NCBI GenBank assembly: GCA_964425855.1
Contig: CAYROE010000066.1
Span: 1-7,482 of the forward strand
DNA length: 7,482 nucleotides
Direction of reading: 5' to 3'
From: S143-63 sp964425855
Lineage (GTDB): Archaea; Thermoproteota; Thermoprotei_A; Sulfolobales; Acidilobaceae
The notes under the pieces were generated by a model. It made no database searches, had not been told where the DNA came from, and worked only from the letters and a program-made list of their open reading frames with translations. The position numbers and the translations under genes are program-made. Position 1 is the first letter of the stretch; each line of letters opens with the position of its first letter. This document shows positions 5,653-7,482 of this stretch, piece by piece.

Positions 5653-5660
5653 TCTATAAA
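5653..5660 (-). promoter_or_regulatory. TATA box of the surface-protein gene
   Basis: On the minus strand this reads TTTATAGA, centred about 27 bases before the first base of the start codon at 5629. That is the archaeal TATA-to-start distance, so the transcript would begin at or next to the ATG (leaderless). A GGTG eight bases before the ATG is also present, so a short leader cannot be excluded. Confidence 0.6.
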
Positions 5661-5665
5661 TTAAT

Positions 5666-6061
5666 CTAGCACTTTATAGGATTCTCTCTTTCTTCGATTG
5701 TGGGTTTAGCTGGTATAACACATATGAACCACATACCTTTCTCGCTCCAATACTCATGTTCTACATTCGGCGGAATATAGATAGCAGTGCCTTCGCTGAC
5801 ATCATAGTATTTTTCGCCTATCCTGACCCTGCCCGAGCCTTTTACAATAAAAATCTCGTGCTCCCATGGATGGAAGTGGCCTTTTATATGGGAATTCTCG
5901 CCCATCATGAACAGTCTCATATAAAAGTTTATCGCTCCATCTTGCTCGGCGATCAGCCAGCGTATAGTAGTATTGACAGCCATATCCGGAGGTATAACTT
6001 TTTCCTCGACCTGTGTATAGTGGGCTACTTTTTCTCCACAATGAGAACCCTGATTACTCAT
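5666..6061 (-). CDS. small single-domain cupin
   Basis: The protein has 131 residues from ATG 6061 and is one cupin_2-type beta-barrel. Cupin motif 1 is GHFHPWEHEIFIVKGSG (61-77), giving probable metal ligands H62, H64 and E69 (H68 also near). Motif 2 is GTAIYIPPNVEH (91-102), giving ligand H102. The set fits a mononuclear metal site. Stand-alone cupins of this kind occur in many thermophiles, and for most the substrate is unknown; dioxygenase, isomerase and sensor roles all occur. I chose 6061 over the ATG at 6112 because GGGTG lies seven bases upstream and a TATA-like box lies inside the extra 17 codons, whose hydrophobic translation has no place in a cupin. The neighbours give no clue to the substrate. 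Confidence 0.85.
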   Translation of the reverse strand: MSNQGSHCGEKVAHYTQVEEKVIPPDMAVNTTIRWLIAEQDGAINFYMRLFMMGENSHIKGHFHPWEHEIFIVKGSGRVRIGEKYYDVSEGTAIYIPPNVEHEYWSEKGMWFICVIPAKPTIEERENPIKC

Positions 6062-6068
6062 GACAACG

Positions 6069-6073
6069 CACCC
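6069..6073 (-). promoter_or_regulatory. ribosome-binding site of the cupin gene
   Basis: On the minus strand this reads GGGTG, seven bases before ATG 6061. The upstream ATG at 6112 has no comparable site, so this sequence decides for the shorter protein. Confidence 0.6.
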
Positions 6074-6101
6074 AACTATTGTATGAATTAGGAAGCCCAG
6101 G

Positions 6102-6109
6102 AAATATAA
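6102..6109 (-). promoter_or_regulatory. TATA-like box of the cupin gene
   Basis: On the minus strand this reads TTATATTT. A transcript beginning about 26 bases downstream, near 6080, would carry a leader of about 18 bases containing the GGGTG site before ATG 6061. The geometry is coherent but rests on sequence alone. Confidence 0.45.
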
Positions 6110-6125
6110 CATATCCTAAATATGT

Positions 6126-6143
6126 TTAGCAGAAATAATAATG
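6126..6143 (-). terminator. possible T-rich terminator after the polynucleotide kinase gene
   Basis: Downstream of the kinase stop (6179-6181), the minus strand carries T-rich sequence (TTCATTATTATTTCTGC) with no long T-run and no clear stem. Transcripts from the kinase could end here before the cupin promoter, or read through into the cupin. The 117 bases between the kinase and cupin coding regions hold no other gene that I can support. Confidence 0.22.
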
Positions 6144-6178
6144 AATACAACCAAAGCGAATAGCCCGAATTCTGGCCT

Positions 6179-7396
6179 TTAACTGATTATGCCCGAAAAA
6201 CTTTCCAAGGATACTTTAGCTGATCCTAGTAACACAGCTTCTGGCATACACATGGATAATATGTGCATCTTTCTTCTGGCATAATCTATTCTCTCAACAA
6301 CTGCTAAGGCTTCTTTACCATTGCAGAGTGCAGCCGCGATGAGTCCTCTCTCCCAACCCTCATGAAGGATCTTTATCCCGGGAAGCCTTGTTTGTATCCT
6401 GTGCCTCGTGACTACTACCAGTCCATGAGGTCCACTTTCAGCGTAAACAACCTGTTTTACAGGAAGTAGCGTGTAGTTTTTCCTGCTCAGAGGTGACTCG
6501 AAGAGTAATGGACCCCCATATACAGGTATGGTGTCTAGATTTACAGAATAACGTTTTGCACCGAGCAATCGTCTAGCTATGAGCCGGTCACGATGAGTTC
6601 TTCTCTCCTCGCGCGTCTTCTTAGTTGTTGATGTAAGACATGGTGATCTAATAATGTTGGTATCACTGAGTCGTGATTTAACGTATTCGAAGACCTTGTC
6701 ATGGAGTCCCATTAAAATAATGTTATCAGCCTTAATGGACGTGGCAATAGCAGTTTTCGAATCTATTCCTTGCCAAATTGATATCCATCCATCGGTATCG
6801 ATTATCATATGTCTATTATTAGTCAAGAGCTTCGAGGTGCATCCGAAATGTTTACTCAGGGCGTGTAATGGGGAAAACGCGCCGACAAAACAGTTCTCTG
6901 TGTTTCCTGTAATGGATCCTGGTATTATAGGGCCATCAGAAGCTTCAAGCTTGGTCACGAATCCCGGAGCATAGAGTTCGTTTTGGCCAATATCTATAGT
7001 TGCTAGGATAATCGTTTTTCCTTCGCCGAGACTTATATTAGCTATAAAGGAGAATAGAGTGCTCTTCCCACAGTCAGTAGGTCCTATAATAAGTGTCTTG
7101 TTATAGCCAGCGCTTTGTACAGCGAGAGAATAATACAAATTATAAGCCTCGGTGTTGATCCGTGAGATCGGTTTTGTTGCTTCTATCACGGAGCTTGATA
7201 CAGCATATATAAGCACGCTTCTACCTGTAGGCACAGTTAATTGTCTGTCTTTTTCTCCGATAACATAACCGTTTACCGCAACTTCTCCATTGATAAGTCG
7301 AATACTCGACGGTCCCGTTAAGAGCCATGCTGTTTCTCTAGGTAACTCATGTCTAAGACCGCTGATGTCCCCATTCATTTTTCCCAATATCCCCAT
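6179..7396 (-). CDS. Clp1/Grc3-like polynucleotide 5'-hydroxyl kinase
   Basis: Proteins of this family phosphorylate the 5'-OH ends of RNA, and some of DNA, using ATP. Archaeal members are stand-alone kinases related to eukaryotic Clp1 and Grc3. Numbering the 405 residues from ATG 7396, an N-terminal beta domain (about 20-80) precedes the P-loop GPTDCGKST (105-113). Next come IDIGQNELYAPG (134-145, like the family DxDxGQ...PG), CFVGAFSP (169-176, like FVGxxSP), and IIDTDGWI (198-205, like NTDGW). A basic REERRTHRDRLIARR stretch (262-276) matches the arginine-rich lid. The C-terminal beta domain completes the family layout. Departures: C109 where Ser is common in the P-loop, T133 where the first Asp of DxDxGQ usually sits, and W208 in the stretch that is normally glycine-rich. 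The start may be M7 (7378), which lies about 28 bases from a TATA-like box. RNA repair or tRNA/rRNA processing is inferred. Confidence 0.85.
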   Translation of the reverse strand: MGILGKMNGDISGLRHELPRETAWLLTGPSSIRLINGEVAVNGYVIGEKDRQLTVPTGRSVLIYAVSSSVIEATKPISRINTEAYNLYYSLAVQSAGYNKTLIIGPTDCGKSTLFSFIANISLGEGKTIILATIDIGQNELYAPGFVTKLEASDGPIIPGSITGNTENCFVGAFSPLHALSKHFGCTSKLLTNNRHMIIDTDGWISIWQGIDSKTAIATSIKADNIILMGLHDKVFEYVKSRLSDTNIIRSPCLTSTTKKTREERRTHRDRLIARRLLGAKRYSVNLDTIPVYGGPLLFESPLSRKNYTLLPVKQVVYAESGPHGLVVVTRHRIQTRLPGIKILHEGWERGLIAAALCNGKEALAVVERIDYARRKMHILSMCMPEAVLLGSAKVSLESFSGIIS

Positions 7397-7402
7397 AGGA
7401 TG

Positions 7403-7410
7403 AAATATTA
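7403..7410 (-). promoter_or_regulatory. TATA-like box of the polynucleotide kinase gene
   Basis: On the minus strand this reads TAATATTT, centred about 28 bases before the ATG at 7378 (Met7 of the long form). A leaderless transcript starting there would give a 399-residue kinase. The box overlaps the stop codon of the possible upstream frame at 7408-7482, so promoter and operon readings compete. Confidence 0.3.
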
Positions 7411-7482
7411 TCTAGGAAATCTAAAATCGTATCCATAAAATAGTATACGTTTCTCTAGAACCGGTATCTTTGACTGGAAGAA
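7408..7482 (-). CDS. possible C-terminal tail of a minus-strand upstream gene (partial)
   Basis: From the window edge the minus strand is open for 24 codons to a TAA at 7408-7410. The encoded tail (IPVLEKRILFYGYDFRFPR at its end) has an ordinary protein-like mix of aromatic and charged residues. The stop would lie 11 bases before the kinase start, giving operon-like spacing. The fragment is too short to assign, and a TATA-like box overlaps its end. It may be real or chance open frame. Confidence 0.3.
   Translation of the reverse strand, partial: FFQSKIPVLEKRILFYGYDFRFPR

Noticed and set aside
5802..6041. Minus-strand open frame of 79 residues inside the cupin gene
   Set aside because: It is another frame of the cupin coding region, whose own frame carries both complete cupin motifs.
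6145..6178. Possible hairpin downstream of the kinase gene
   Set aside because: The matching arms (AAAG...CTTT and GAAT...ATTC) are short and interrupted, so no convincing stem forms.
7400..7438. Short plus-strand frame starting at ATG 7400
   Set aside because: It ends after 12 codons, has no ribosome-binding site and overlaps promoter-like sequence of the kinase gene.

Overview
The window looks like chromosomal DNA from a hyperthermophilic crenarchaeon (Thermoproteota, most like Desulfurococcales or a relative). The evidence is the archaeal information-processing gene set (archaeal Dph2, exosome Csl4, RNA polymerase subunit Rpo11, a Clp1/Grc3-type polynucleotide kinase). Arg codons are mostly AGA/AGG and ATA is common for Ile. 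GTG and TTG starts, GGTG/GGAGG ribosome-binding sites and TATA boxes about 27 bases upstream of minus-strand starts fit the same picture. I cannot name the species. I see no tRNA, rRNA, CRISPR array, insertion sequence or phage gene.

Bases 1-5069 hold one tightly packed plus-strand gene string. In order it has a possible C-terminal tail of an upstream gene, a membrane-anchored surface protein, dph2 (diphthamide synthesis on EF-2), a METTL5-like rRNA adenine-N6 methyltransferase, csl4 (exosome cap), a DUF2067-type protein, rpoL (RNA polymerase subunit L), a six-cysteine small protein, and a divergent uracil phosphoribosyltransferase. Genes overlap or are separated by 2 to 35 bases (80 before the first canonical dph2 start), so they are probably co-transcribed. 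The theme is ribosome function (EF-2 and rRNA modification), RNA degradation, transcription, and salvage of the uracil that RNA turnover releases. A T-run over the last gene's stop is a possible terminator.

Bases 5072-7396 hold three minus-strand genes that meet the first string tail to tail, with two bases between stop codons. Read right to left they are a Clp1/Grc3-like 5'-hydroxyl polynucleotide kinase, a small cupin, and a cell-surface protein with a signal peptide, a glycosylatable ectodomain and a C-terminal membrane anchor. The cupin and the surface protein appear to have their own promoters. A short open frame at 7408-7482 may be the tail of a further minus-strand gene.

Nothing here forms a recognisable new defence or mobile system. 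The points most worth checking are four. The 5' end of dph2 has no canonical in-frame start upstream of its conserved N-terminus, while a well-placed ATG is one frame away. The uracil phosphoribosyltransferase has Gly in place of the usual PRPP-site Arg. The cysteine-rich protein overlaps rpoL. The Clp1 homologue departs from the usual residues in and near its P-loop.
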